From positions 1-36,994 of the forward strand of contig SVDS01000039.1 of the NCBI GenBank assembly GCA_015057715.1: a stretch of DNA of 36,994 nucleotides, written 5' to 3'. Of the stretch, positions 1 to 7,370 are shown one piece after another. The notes beneath the pieces were generated by a model. The model saw nothing but the letters and a program-made list of their open reading frames with translations, was not told the origin of the DNA and did not search any database. Origin of the DNA: Paenibacillaceae bacterium (GTDB lineage Bacteria; Bacillota; Clostridia; Lachnospirales; Lachnospiraceae). Within the stretch, counting starts at the first letter, position 1, and each line of letters starts with the position of its first letter. A program made the translations under genes and the position numbers.

Positions 1-2
1 TG

Positions 3-575
3 TGGCGGATTACCGATGACTTTTGGGACGACTGGACTTTGTTAAAGCAGATGTTTGAACGGTGTGAGCATTGGCAGTACCATGTGGGGCAGGGGAAGTA
101 TCCAGATTGTGATATGCTTCCTGTGGGTATGCTGGGGAAAGGCTTTGGAGAGGAACGTCTGACCCGGTTTACTAAAGATGAACAGATTACAATGATGTCA
201 CTCTGGTGCATATTCCGGTCTCCTTTGATGATTGGGGCGGAGCTTACCCGGTTGGATGAATGGACAAAAACTCTGCTTACAAACCCGGATGTATTAGCTC
301 TTCTTAGTGATGACTGCAAAACAATTCAGCTTGCCCGGGATGGGAAGCATTGTATCTGGCACAGCAGTAACCAAAAGAGCGGTTCTCATTATCTGGCTGT
401 CTTCAATTTATTAGAAGAAGAAAGAGAAGTTGTTATTTCAGCCGGTTTGCTGGAAAAAGAAGATTGGAACGGTATTTGTTTCACAGAACTCTGGACAGGT
501 GAATCGTTTACCAATGCATCAAAAGATCTGGTATTAAAGGTACCTGGACATGGGGCAAGGATCTGCCGTTATTAG
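3..575 (+). CDS. alpha-galactosidase, GH27 family, C-terminal part
   Basis: The reading frame is open from the left edge, so the gene starts outside the window. The first visible residues, WRITDDFWDDW, match the GH27 segment that carries the catalytic acid/base Asp (WRxT.D). The central part reads 'MMSLWCIFRSPLMIGAEL', the end of the (beta/alpha)8 barrel in this family. The rest is the usual beta-sandwich domain ending in GARICRY. The role would be hydrolysis of terminal alpha-galactosides such as melibiose and raffinose. There is no signal to judge localisation because the N-terminus is missing. A hairpin terminator follows directly, so this is the last gene of its transcript. The family call is fairly sure; substrate is inferred. 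Confidence 0.85.
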   Translation, partial: WRITDDFWDDWTLLKQMFERCEHWQYHVGQGKYPDCDMLPVGMLGKGFGEERLTRFTKDEQITMMSLWCIFRSPLMIGAELTRLDEWTKTLLTNPDVLALLSDDCKTIQLARDGKHCIWHSSNQKSGSHYLAVFNLLEEEREVVISAGLLEKEDWNGICFTELWTGESFTNASKDLVLKVPGHGARICRY

Positions 576-588
576 GAAACCTGATTTT

Positions 589-625
589 AAAAGACATGGG
601 AGTGTGAATAATCCCATGTCTTTTT
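589..625 (+). terminator. Rho-independent terminator after the alpha-galactosidase gene
   Basis: A 13-bp perfect stem AAAAGACATGGGA (589-601) pairs with 612-624 across a 10-nt loop and runs into T residues. It separates the galactosidase from the hydrogenase cluster. Confidence 0.85.
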
Positions 626-655
626 CATATATTTAAAAAAATAGGACAGGGAGGG

Positions 656-1121
656 ATGAGGAACGAAACTGATTGCTGTTGGCAGCCGGCTGATGAAGGA
701 TGACGGGATTGGACTTTTAGTCGCAGAAGAACTTGAAAAACGGTTCCTTCGCAGTGAACTTGAAATAATCTATGGTGAAACGGATAGTGAGGCGTGCTTT
801 TATTCTCTGAATCCCCATGATTTTATACTGATCTTAGATGCCATGTCATCTGGGGACCAGCCGGGTTCTGTTAAAATTTTTTCCATAGAGGAGATTATGG
901 AGCAGGTATCCAATCCCACTATGCAGCATGATATGAGTATTCTTGACATGATAAGACTGTACCGTTTTCCTGTAAGAGGATACTTAATTGGAATTGAGGC
1001 TGCCATAATTACACCAGGCTGTGAGCTAAGTACTGTGTTAAAAAGGCAGTTTCCCCATATTTGCAGAAAGACAGAAGATATTATAAGAGAAATTTTGTCA
1101 AAAGAAGGAAAAAAAAGATAA
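656..1121 (+). CDS. hydrogenase maturation protease (HyaD/HybD-like), apparent N-terminal frameshift
   Basis: This family removes the C-terminal tail of the [NiFe] large subunit after nickel insertion. The readable frame gives 'KLIAVGSRLMKDDGIGLL', then ILDAM (metal-binding Asp region), MQHDMS (metal-binding His region) and 'GYLIGIEAAIITPGCELS', in family order and at about normal length. No ATG, GTG or TTG opens this frame before 693, yet the conserved glycine loop lies upstream of 693. An ATG at 656 follows AGGACAGGGAGGG but is in another frame. Leaving out the C at 664 would give ATG AGG AAG AAA CTG, i.e. MRKKLIAVG. So this looks like a 1-nt insertion (mutation or sequence error), or else a non-AUG start or a shortened start at 693. 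The 14-residue tail on the large subunit downstream is the expected substrate. Confidence 0.8.
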
Positions 1122-1241
1122 TTATATCGGGCTACTTTTATAAATGCCCTGGAAAATGGGCTTAAAAACCAGGCTTGCACATATATTCTAACAGATTAGC
1201 CGGTAAAAAGGTTATTTAGAAATGGATAAGGAGGTTACATT

Positions 1242-1934
1242 ATGGATTTGGATTTACTCATGACGTATCTTGGCAGCAGTTTAAAGAGATTAAATGCTGA
1301 TGTGGAAAAGCTGCGCTCCAATCTATACAACAGCAATGATGTTCTGGATCATTTAAGCAGTGAATTAATTATGCTTCAGAATCATGTTTACTATTTCGGA
1401 CAATTAAGCCAGATGCAGGAGAATGGGCATGGGCTGGCTGCCAGTCAGATGAATGATCAGACAGGCGGCAGAGCGGGAGACCCCACCGGAGGAATTACTG
1501 GCCCTACCGGAGGAATCACTGGCCCCACCGGAGGAGTCACTGGCCCCACCGGAGGCATAACTGGCCCTACCGGAGGCATAACCGGCCCTACCGGAGGCGT
1601 AACTGGCCCTACCGGGGGTGTAAGCGGTCCAACCGGAGGCGCAACGGGCGGTCCCACAGGAGGAGCAACGGGCAGTCCAACCGGTACGCCACAGCCTCTG
1701 ACTTATTTTACACTGGAACAACTGGCACAATATGATGGGAAAAATGGTGCCCCGGCTTATGTCGCAGTGAATGGGGTGGTTTATAATGTTAGCAATAACC
1801 GGTTATGGGCAGGAGGCAATCATTTCTGGGGGCTTTCAGCAGGCAGAGATTTAAGTGCAGAGTTTGCTTCCTGTCACCCTGGCGCAATGGTACTGAGTGT
1901 ATTGCCTGTTGTAGGATATCTGGTTCAGGAATAG
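1242..1934 (+). CDS. cytochrome b5-like heme-binding protein with N-terminal helix and Gly-Pro-Thr heptad repeat
   Basis: The product is 230 residues in three parts. Residues 1-60 are helical, coiled-coil-like and without a signal peptide. Residues 81-149 are a glycine-rich repeat built on G-P-T-G-G-[IVA]-T. Residues 154-230 form a cytochrome b5-like domain of the small clostridial type: [24 protein letters not shown], then GGNHFWGL and SCHPGA, with His194 and His212 as likely axial heme ligands. AAGGAGG stands ahead of the ATG. The gene sits between the maturation protease and the small subunit, 16 nt before the latter, so it is probably co-transcribed. The likely role is electron transfer with the hydrogenase; this is inference from context. 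Domain family is fairly sure, electron partner unproven. Confidence 0.8.
   Translation: MDLDLLMTYLGSSLKRLNADVEKLRSNLYNSNDVLDHLSSELIMLQNHVYYFGQLSQMQENGHGLAASQMNDQTGGRAGDPTGGITGPTGGITGPTGGVTGPTGGITGPTGGITGPTGGVTGPTGGVSGPTGGATGGPTGGATGSPTGTPQPLTYFTLEQLAQYDGKNGAPAYVAVNGVVYNVSNNRLWAGGNHFWGLSAGRDLSAEFASCHPGAMVLSVLPVVGYLVQE
1482..1688 (+). repeat. 21-nt tandem repeat encoding a GPTGGIT heptad
   Basis: About nine units of GGCCC[CT]ACCGGAGG..TNACT with third-position drift encode G-P-T-G-G-[IV]-T; the last units degrade to GGATGGPT and GGATGSPT. The period is seven residues, so it is not a regular collagen Gly-X-Y triplet. Copy number could vary by slippage. Confidence 0.9.
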
Positions 1935-1950
1935 GGGGGAGCAATTACCT

Positions 1951-2847
1951 ATGGAGAAAAAGCATGCATTTTGTCCTTTTCAAGAAATGAAATGGAAGGA
2001 AACCAGACAGCTGGTAACCAGAGCAATGGAAGAAATCGAAAATGAGAAACGTCCAAAACCCAACCTGGTCTGGCTGGAATTAAACGGGTGTACAGGAAAT
2101 ACCATTTCCATGCTGGATGGTCAGGATCCGGATTTCCAGTACCTTATGACGCAGATGACCAACTTTATCTACAGCAACAGCCTGATCGCATCCGAAGGGG
2201 ATCAGGCGATGGATCAGCTGTTTGATATCATTGGGGAGGAATACATATTAGCAGTAGAAGGTGCTGTTTCCAGAAAGGACAACGGACTCTATCACATCAT
2301 CGGACGCCATGAGGGAAGAGAAATAACAGGCCTTGAAGCAGCAATGCGGCTGGGAGAACGTGCTGCCCACATTATATCAGTTGGAGACTGCGCATCTTAC
2401 GGCGGAGTATCAGCAGCAAGACCTAATCCGACAGACTGTACCGGAATTTCAGATGTTGTTAATCGGGACGTAATTAAGCTTACCGGATGCCCCTGTCATC
2501 CAGACTGGCTGATGGGAACTGTGGCTTATTTAATTCTGTATGGAGAACCTCCCCTGGATGAAGTGGACCGGCCACTGATGTTTTATGGAATAACAATTCA
2601 TGACCGTTGTCCTAGAAGATCCTATTACGATTCAGGTATTTTTGCAACGAAGCTGGGTGAAGAAACTTGTATGTATATGCTGGGATGCCGGGGACCTGTA
2701 ACACAGACAGACTGTCCTATTCGTAAATGGAATGGGCATGTAAACTGGCCGGTGGGAGATGATACGCCCTGTATTGGCTGCGCTCAGTTTGGATTTCCAG
2801 ATGCCATGGAACCATTCATCACTTATGATACTATGAGGAAGGAGTAA
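1951..2847 (+). CDS. [NiFe] hydrogenase small subunit, cytoplasmic type
   Basis: This is the electron-transfer subunit (298 aa) holding three FeS clusters. Distal ligands are His217, Cys220, Cys240 and Cys246. Medial ligands are Cys255, Cys274 and Cys277 (PCIGC). Spacing matches classical group 1/2 small subunits. The proximal site shows Cys47, Cys147 (GDCASYGG) and Cys180 (TGCPCHPDW), but the usual CxxC reads CTGN, so the fourth ligand position is Asn50. There is no twin-arginine signal at the N-terminus and no C-terminal membrane anchor, so the enzyme should stay in the cytoplasm. GGGGGAG precedes the ATG. The next gene starts 2 nt after the stop, so the two are translated together. Family certain; subgroup not resolved. 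Confidence 0.93.
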   Translation: MEKKHAFCPFQEMKWKETRQLVTRAMEEIENEKRPKPNLVWLELNGCTGNTISMLDGQDPDFQYLMTQMTNFIYSNSLIASEGDQAMDQLFDIIGEEYILAVEGAVSRKDNGLYHIIGRHEGREITGLEAAMRLGERAAHIISVGDCASYGGVSAARPNPTDCTGISDVVNRDVIKLTGCPCHPDWLMGTVAYLILYGEPPLDEVDRPLMFYGITIHDRCPRRSYYDSGIFATKLGEETCMYMLGCRGPVTQTDCPIRKWNGHVNWPVGDDTPCIGCAQFGFPDAMEPFITYDTMRKE

Positions 2848-2848
2848 T

Positions 2849-4225
2849 ATGGCGGACACAATTATCATCAATCCAGTTACAAGAATCAACGGATTTATGG
2901 AAATAGCAGCTGAAGTAGGAAATCATGCCGTTACCAATGCACGTACGAAAGGCCTCATGTTCCGGGGCTTTGAAAAAATGCTGACAGGCAGAGCACCTTT
3001 GGATGCAATATATTTTACACAGCGGATCTGCGGAATCTGTTCAACTGCCCATTCCATGGCCTCCGCCCTTGCCCTTGAAGATGCTCTTAAGATTGTACCC
3101 TCAGAACAGGGAAGATATTTAAGGGATCTGCTTCATGCATGTGAATTTCTTCAGAATCATTTAAGGCATCTCTATCAGTATACGCTTCCAGATTATGTGA
3201 AGCTGCCGGAGGGCTACCCTCTTTTTAAGACAGATCACAACGATTATCGATTGCCTGACAAGGTAAATGAACGCATGGTAAATGATTATTTTGAATCATT
3301 GGAATATAGCAGGAATGCACATAAAATGCTGGCGATTTTGGGAGGGAAGGCGCCTCACAATCACGGAGTATTTGTAGGAGGAATCACTTCCCCTGTAACG
3401 GCTGATATGATAATAGCCATTAAATCCATACTATTTGGGATCGAAAAATTTATTACAGAAAAAATGCTGCCGGATGTATATGAAATAGCGGCTTATTATT
3501 CGGAGTATTATCATTTTGGCGGAGGTTATGGTAATCTTTTAACCTATGGCTGTTTTCAACATTATAAGGAGCTGGGGACTTTATATGTAGATCCATATAT
3601 TTATACAAATGAGCAGTATTCCCATTTTGATCCCGACCGCATTACCCAGTCAGATGAATATGCCTGGTTTAATATCAACAATGAGCCAGACAGGGAGAAA
3701 CCAGATGCCTATTCCTTTATCAGGGCTCCCAGATACAACGGTGTTCCTTTTGAGGTAGGTCCGCTGGCACGGCAATGGTTGTCAGGAGAGTACAGACATG
3801 GAATATCTGTTATGGACAGAACCATTGCACGGGTACTGGAAGCGAAAAAAATCACCCAGATCATGAATACTCTTTTGGAGAATCTGATTCCAGGTGTGCC
3901 CATGCAGCAGGAATATGAGATACCGGCGCAGGCTTATGGAAAGGGGCTCGTCGATACAACCAGAGGAGCACTCGGACACTGGCTGACAATTGAGGATCAG
4001 AAAATCCTGCTCTACCAGGTTATTACTCCATCTGCATGGAACTTATCTCCTCAGACTGGAGATAAAAAAGGGACCGGAGAACAGGCGCTTATGGGTGCGC
4101 CGGTGAAAGATGTAAATATGCCGGTAGAAATAGGAAGAATTATCAGATCCTTTGACCCTTGCGTTTCCTGTGCGACTCATATAATCACTCCCGGAAAAAC
4201 CACTAAAATTATACCGGTTGTCTGA
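2849..4225 (+). CDS. [NiFe] hydrogenase large (catalytic) subunit
   Basis: This 458-aa subunit holds the Ni-Fe(CN)2CO site. The N-terminal L1 motif is RICGICSTAH (Cys61, Cys64, His68). The C-terminal L2 motif is DPCVSCATH (Cys438, Cys441, His444). After His444 come 14 residues beginning IITPGK, the tail that a HyaD-type protease removes, which fits the protease gene upstream. The usual N-terminal TRIEGH is TRINGF here, so the glutamate implicated in proton transfer in well-studied enzymes is Asn14. AGGAAGGAG precedes the start, inside the end of the small-subunit gene. It is the last gene of the cluster; no hyp genes and no obvious membrane cytochrome follow. Function: H2 oxidation or evolution; the electron partner is unknown. 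Confidence 0.93.
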   Translation: MADTIIINPVTRINGFMEIAAEVGNHAVTNARTKGLMFRGFEKMLTGRAPLDAIYFTQRICGICSTAHSMASALALEDALKIVPSEQGRYLRDLLHACEFLQNHLRHLYQYTLPDYVKLPEGYPLFKTDHNDYRLPDKVNERMVNDYFESLEYSRNAHKMLAILGGKAPHNHGVFVGGITSPVTADMIIAIKSILFGIEKFITEKMLPDVYEIAAYYSEYYHFGGGYGNLLTYGCFQHYKELGTLYVDPYIYTNEQYSHFDPDRITQSDEYAWFNINNEPDREKPDAYSFIRAPRYNGVPFEVGPLARQWLSGEYRHGISVMDRTIARVLEAKKITQIMNTLLENLIPGVPMQQEYEIPAQAYGKGLVDTTRGALGHWLTIEDQKILLYQVITPSAWNLSPQTGDKKGTGEQALMGAPVKDVNMPVEIGRIIRSFDPCVSCATHIITPGKTTKIIPVV

Positions 4226-4229
4226 CAGC

Positions 4230-4397
4230 CTAAGTGCTTTCTGTTTTTATTGCGTCTAAAAGCGCTTTCTTTTGGTCATTTGAACAGTGAAGCAGGCGTA
4301 CTGACTGAATAAGCACCTGATTGTGAATGACAGCCGCCCTTCTGCCCAGTTCTTTTTTATCTTCTTCCGTTTGAGGATTATATACGATCATGTTCAT
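4230..4397 (-). CDS. small conserved-looking protein of 55 aa, unknown function
   Basis: On the minus strand an open frame begins MNMIVYNPQTEEDKKEL and ends DAIKTEST. It is charged, likely all-helical, without a membrane segment or signal. AAGG lies about 8 nt before the ATG at 4397-4395. It is convergent with the hydrogenase large subunit (4 nt between the stops) and divergent from the serine recombinase at 4499. I have an impression of similar short proteins near clostridial recombinases but cannot name a family. Given its place beside a skin-type recombinase it could be an accessory or directionality factor; that is speculation. The codon pattern and fit into an otherwise empty gap favour a real gene. 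Confidence 0.55.
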   Translation of the reverse strand: MNMIVYNPQTEEDKKELGRRAAVIHNQVLIQSVRLLHCSNDQKKALLDAIKTEST

Positions 4398-6172
4398 AGA
4401 GAATGCCTTGAAATTTAGGGTTACTATATTTGTATGTTATTCTGCGTGTCCCGTATGTTTGAGGATACACTTTCCATGATAAATCAAGGAGGATTTGTGT
4501 GATGGAAGACAGAAATCAGCCGTTTGCCATATATTCAAGAAAATCTAAATTTACTGGGAAAGGGGAAAGCATCGGCAATCAGATTGAGCTTTGCAGACAA
4601 TATATCTTAACCCATTACGGAGAATCCTTTGCCGACAGTGCCCTGATTTTTGAAGATGAGGGTTTTTCCGGAGGAAATTTAGAGCGCCCCCAGTTTCAGC
4701 AGATGATGAAAGAAGCAAAGAAAAAGAAGATTTCAGCAATTGTATGCTACCGCCTTGACCGGATCAGCCGTAATATCGGAGATTTTGCCAATCTGATCGG
4801 AGAATTGAACCGTCTGGAAATTTCATTTATTTCAATTAAAGAGCAGTTTGATACATCCTCTCCCATGGGAAGGGCCATGATGTATATTGCTTCTGTATTT
4901 TCCCAACTGGAAAGAGAAACCATTGCAGAACGGATCCGGGATAATATGCATGAACTTTCCAAAAGCGGAAGATGGCTTGGCGGAAATACCCCAACCGGGT
5001 ATCAGTCTGAACGGGTAACTTCCATAACCATTGACGGGAAGCAGAAAAAGGCATATAAACTGAAACGGATTCCCCAGGAGGCAAAGCTGGTAAAGCGGAT
5101 TTATGAAAAATTTCTGGAAACCGGTTCCCTGACACAGACAGAGACTTATCTCATACAGAATGGATACAAAACAAAGCAGGGACGTCTATTCAGCCGATTT
5201 GCAATTAAGGCTATACTTTCAAACCCGGTGTATATGATTGCAGATCAGGAAGCCTATGAGTATCTGAAAGAAAAAAAAGTAGAACTTTTTGCTGACCCCG
5301 CTGATTTTAAGGGGACCCATGGTATTATTGCATATAACCGGACTTTACAAAAGCAGGGAAAGGCCCATGAGATGAAAGACATGGAAGAATGGATTGTGGC
5401 AATTGGCAGACATGAGGGGTTGATTCCCGGAGCGGAGTGGGTCAGTGTCCAGCGTCAGCTGGAACGGAATAAATCAAAAAATTACCGCAGACCCAGAAGT
5501 AATGTGGCACTTCTTTCCGGCATTCTTGTATGCGGGAATTGCAATCACTATATGCGGCCCAAACTTTCCGGCAGATATAATGACCGGGGAGAACAGATCT
5601 ATTCCTACCTCTGTTCCATGAAAGAAAAAAGCCGCATGAAGTGCTGTGCAATAAAAAATGCCGATGGAAATCTGTTAGACAGACTGGTGATTGAGGAGCT
5701 TAAAAAAATTTCTGAAGACAAAAGAGAATTCACCAGGCAGTTGGAGGAAGGCAGGAAGCAGCTTATAGAAGAAAAGCAGGATTATGAACAGGATGTCAGC
5801 CGCCTTTTAGAGGAATTGTCTCAAACTGAAAAAGATATTGATGGTCTTGTGACGTCAATCAAGGTTGCCGGAGGAACGGCGGCATATGACTATATCGTCA
5901 GACAGATTGATGAACTGCATAAAAAGAAAGAACAGATCCTGTCCCAGATTGAAGTCTGTAAGGAAACTGCAATGGGAAAGGAATTGACTGCTCTGGAATT
6001 TGATCTGTTGAAAGAGACCCTGTCCAATTTTGAAAAGACTGTGGATTTTATGGATGTGGAACAGAAACGGGCTGCAATCCGGATTCTGGTAAAACGTGTT
6101 GTCTGGGATGGGGATACTGTCCATCTCTATCTGTATGGCTCTAAGGAGCCGCTTTGTGACTCTAGCAAATGA
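4398..6172. mobile_element. right end of a skin-like element interrupting sigK (left end outside window)
   Basis: The serine recombinase gene ends with the codons AAA TGA, and this TGA lies within AATGA at 6168-6172, exactly where sigK homology begins (Asn-Glu codons AAT GAG). The B. subtilis skin element recombines within a 5-bp repeat that I recall as AATGA in the same part of sigK. The matching N-terminal half of sigK is not found in the 6.1 kb to the left, so the element is either longer than that or has been rearranged. Only the part from the recombinase promoter region to the junction is marked here. Confidence 0.6.
4499..6172 (+). CDS. large serine recombinase, skin-element (SpoIVCA-like) type
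   Basis: The product is 557 aa. An N-terminal resolvase domain shows IYSRKS with catalytic Ser16, 'YRLDRISRNIGDF' and 'QLERETIAERI'. A recombinase domain (about 170-320) follows, then a zinc ribbon (CGNC, later CSM and CCA cysteines at about 345-385) and a long coiled coil (about 400-500). This is the complete layout of large serine integrases. AAGGAGG (4486-4492) supports the GTG at 4499 or the ATG three bases on. The stop codon lies inside the AATGA junction with sigK, so the gene sits at the very end of its element. Its expected task is excision in the mother cell to join sigK halves, as SpoIVCA does in B. subtilis; the assignment rests on domain and position. Confidence 0.9.
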   Translation: MMEDRNQPFAIYSRKSKFTGKGESIGNQIELCRQYILTHYGESFADSALIFEDEGFSGGNLERPQFQQMMKEAKKKKISAIVCYRLDRISRNIGDFANLIGELNRLEISFISIKEQFDTSSPMGRAMMYIASVFSQLERETIAERIRDNMHELSKSGRWLGGNTPTGYQSERVTSITIDGKQKKAYKLKRIPQEAKLVKRIYEKFLETGSLTQTETYLIQNGYKTKQGRLFSRFAIKAILSNPVYMIADQEAYEYLKEKKVELFADPADFKGTHGIIAYNRTLQKQGKAHEMKDMEEWIVAIGRHEGLIPGAEWVSVQRQLERNKSKNYRRPRSNVALLSGILVCGNCNHYMRPKLSGRYNDRGEQIYSYLCSMKEKSRMKCCAIKNADGNLLDRLVIEELKKISEDKREFTRQLEEGRKQLIEEKQDYEQDVSRLLEELSQTEKDIDGLVTSIKVAGGTAAYDYIVRQIDELHKKKEQILSQIEVCKETAMGKELTALEFDLLKETLSNFEKTVDFMDVEQKRAAIRILVKRVVWDGDTVHLYLYGSKEPLCDSSK

Positions 6173-6527
6173 GATCCTAATGCTCCTTCGTGCTAATAAA
6201 AAATATTCAAAAGAGGTGTCTTTATATGAACCCATCGGTGTAGACAAGGATGGAGAAACAGTAAGCCTTCTGGATGTGATCGAAATGGAGAATAAAGAGA
6301 CGTTAGAGACCATCATACTTAAACAGGACATTAAGGAACTTTATGAAGTTTTTGATTCCTGTCTGAAAGACAATGAAAAAACAATTATAGGAATGCGCTA
6401 TGGACTTCATGGCGGCAGGGAGTACACTCAGAGGGAGATCGCAGATCTCATGGGAATTTCCAGATCCTACTCTGCTGTCATAATAGGGATAAAAATGCCA
6501 GGTAAGGATTTGTCGAATAATAGATAA
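6168..6527 (+). CDS. sigK: RNA polymerase sigma-K factor, middle segment of a split gene
   Basis: From 6168 the frame reads NEILMLLRANKK, then EPIGVDKDGETVSLLDV, a region-3/4 linker, MRYGLHGG, 'TQREIADLMGISRSY'. These are the sigma-K regions 2.4 end to 4.2, with the family's strong conservation. The homology stops at codon TAC (6468-6470), in the middle of the helix-turn-helix; the next 18 residues to the stop at 6525-6527 (SAVIIGIKM...) are unrelated. No start codon or ribosome site belongs to it; ATG 6180 is internal. The missing end, YVSRLEKKALERLRTEL, is found in frame at 13474. The missing N-terminal half lies outside the window. As it stands the segment cannot make a working factor; it needs two DNA joins. 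Segments further upstream in the same frame are the recombinase read out of frame. Confidence 0.85.
   Translation, partial: NEILMLLRANKKYSKEVSLYEPIGVDKDGETVSLLDVIEMENKETLETIILKQDIKELYEVFDSCLKDNEKTIIGMRYGLHGGREYTQREIADLMGISRSYSAVIIGIKMPGKDLSNNR
6453..6484 (+). other. left attachment junction (attL) of the 7 kb element in sigK
   Basis: The core is TA at 6468-6469. The left side is sigK (GGAATTTCCAGATCC); the right side is element (CTCTGCTGTCATAAT). The element side is an imperfect inverted copy of the element side at the right junction (ATTCAGACAGCCGAA), 11 of 15 positions, with GCTGTC/GACAGC fully conserved. Confidence 0.8.
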
Positions 6528-6592
6528 TTCTTTGTAAATAATTGTAAAATTACGGATAATAAATAATATTGTCAATTAATTATAGAAATAAC

Positions 6593-6621
6593 TTGCATAT
6601 TAACTTTGTACATGGTACGAT
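6593..6621 (+). promoter_or_regulatory. candidate sigma-A-type promoter of the CE4 gene
   Basis: TTGCAT (6593-6598), 17-nt spacer, TACGAT (6616-6621), in an AT-rich stretch 54 nt before the start codon. Confidence 0.45.
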
Positions 6622-6674
6622 TACCCTGTAAATATTAACCAATTTAGCATTATCTAGTATAAGGGGGATTTTGT

Positions 6675-7346
6675 ATGAAGCGAAAAGCAAGATTTTTACT
6701 TACTTCCGTGATGATCCTGACAATTGGAGCACTAAAAATTACAAATGTATACGCCCAGGATCAAGCAGCAGATCTGACGGGTGTGAAAGCGGCTGCCTAT
6801 GCCGGAGATGTTTATCTTACCTTTGATGACGGTCCTAATAATGCAACGTCACAAACGCTGATCAACAATCTTAAGAATGCAGGATGTTACCGTGCAACCT
6901 TATTTGTATGGGGCAATCGGATTGCAGGGAACCAGTCAGCATGGAATGCCTATAAAAATTCAGGCTTCAGTCTCCAGAATCATAGCTGGACCCATTCCTA
7001 TATGAGTAACTGGAGCTACCAGCAGGTTTATAACGATTTCCAGCAATGTAACACGGCGATTCAAAATGCCGGCAAGCCAAGACCCACCAAGGTGAGACTG
7101 CCTTATCTCTACAGCAATAATACAATTACCCAGGCATGTTCTGCATTAAATCTTGCCATTGTTACCCCCACAGTTTACACCAGTGACTGGGAAGGTGCCA
7201 GTACAGAAACGATTATCAATTTCTGTAATAACTTAAGGGCGGGAGGAAATCCTCTCATGCATGACTCTTACCAGAATACTCTTAATGCCTTACCAACCAT
7301 AGTTAATAATTTAAAGAACCGTGGTTTTGGTTTTGCGCAGTATTAA
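6675..7346 (+). CDS. secreted polysaccharide deacetylase, carbohydrate esterase family 4 (NodB domain)
   Basis: The product has 223 aa. Residues 1-27 are a signal peptide (basic start, hydrophobic core, VYAQ cleavage site). The NodB domain shows all CE4 motifs: TFDDGPN (catalytic base and metal Asp), NHSWTH (two metal His), RLPY, SDWEG and LMHD. The enzyme would remove acetyl groups from N-acetylglucosamine polymers (chitin, peptidoglycan) or from xylan. The short single-domain form and the RLPY/SDWEG wording recall secreted clostridial xylan/chitin esterases. AAGGGGG precedes the ATG. It lies 205 nt inside the left end of the 7 kb sigK element and has its own terminator, so it is cargo. Substrate cannot be decided from sequence; a role in spore wall or cortex is only a thought. 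Confidence 0.88.
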   Translation: MKRKARFLLTSVMILTIGALKITNVYAQDQAADLTGVKAAAYAGDVYLTFDDGPNNATSQTLINNLKNAGCYRATLFVWGNRIAGNQSAWNAYKNSGFSLQNHSWTHSYMSNWSYQQVYNDFQQCNTAIQNAGKPRPTKVRLPYLYSNNTITQACSALNLAIVTPTVYTSDWEGASTETIINFCNNLRAGGNPLMHDSYQNTLNALPTIVNNLKNRGFGFAQY

Positions 7347-7370
7347 AACGGATTATTACATATTTATATG

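Noticed and set aside
1476-1690. CRISPR-like array
   Set aside because: The repeats are contiguous without spacers and encode a regular peptide.
1404-1730. Open frames on the minus strand across the glycine-rich repeat
   Set aside because: They are low-complexity shadows of the 21-nt repeat (Pro-Val and Ser-Gly-type strings), with no ribosome site, opposite a clear gene.
4398-4498. Sigma-E promoter for the skin-type recombinase (GGATACACT near 4463)
   Set aside because: The -10-like sequence is good but no ATA-type -35 lies at an acceptable distance, so it was not listed as a feature.
6096-6167. Upstream start (6096) for the sigma-K fragment
   Set aside because: This stretch is the recombinase coding sequence read in another frame; sigma-factor homology begins only at 6168.
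6528-6674. The decayed-looking end of the sigK fragment as ordinary pseudogene erosion
   Set aside because: The true continuation occurs intact and in frame at 13474, with matching junctions, so interruption explains it better than decay.
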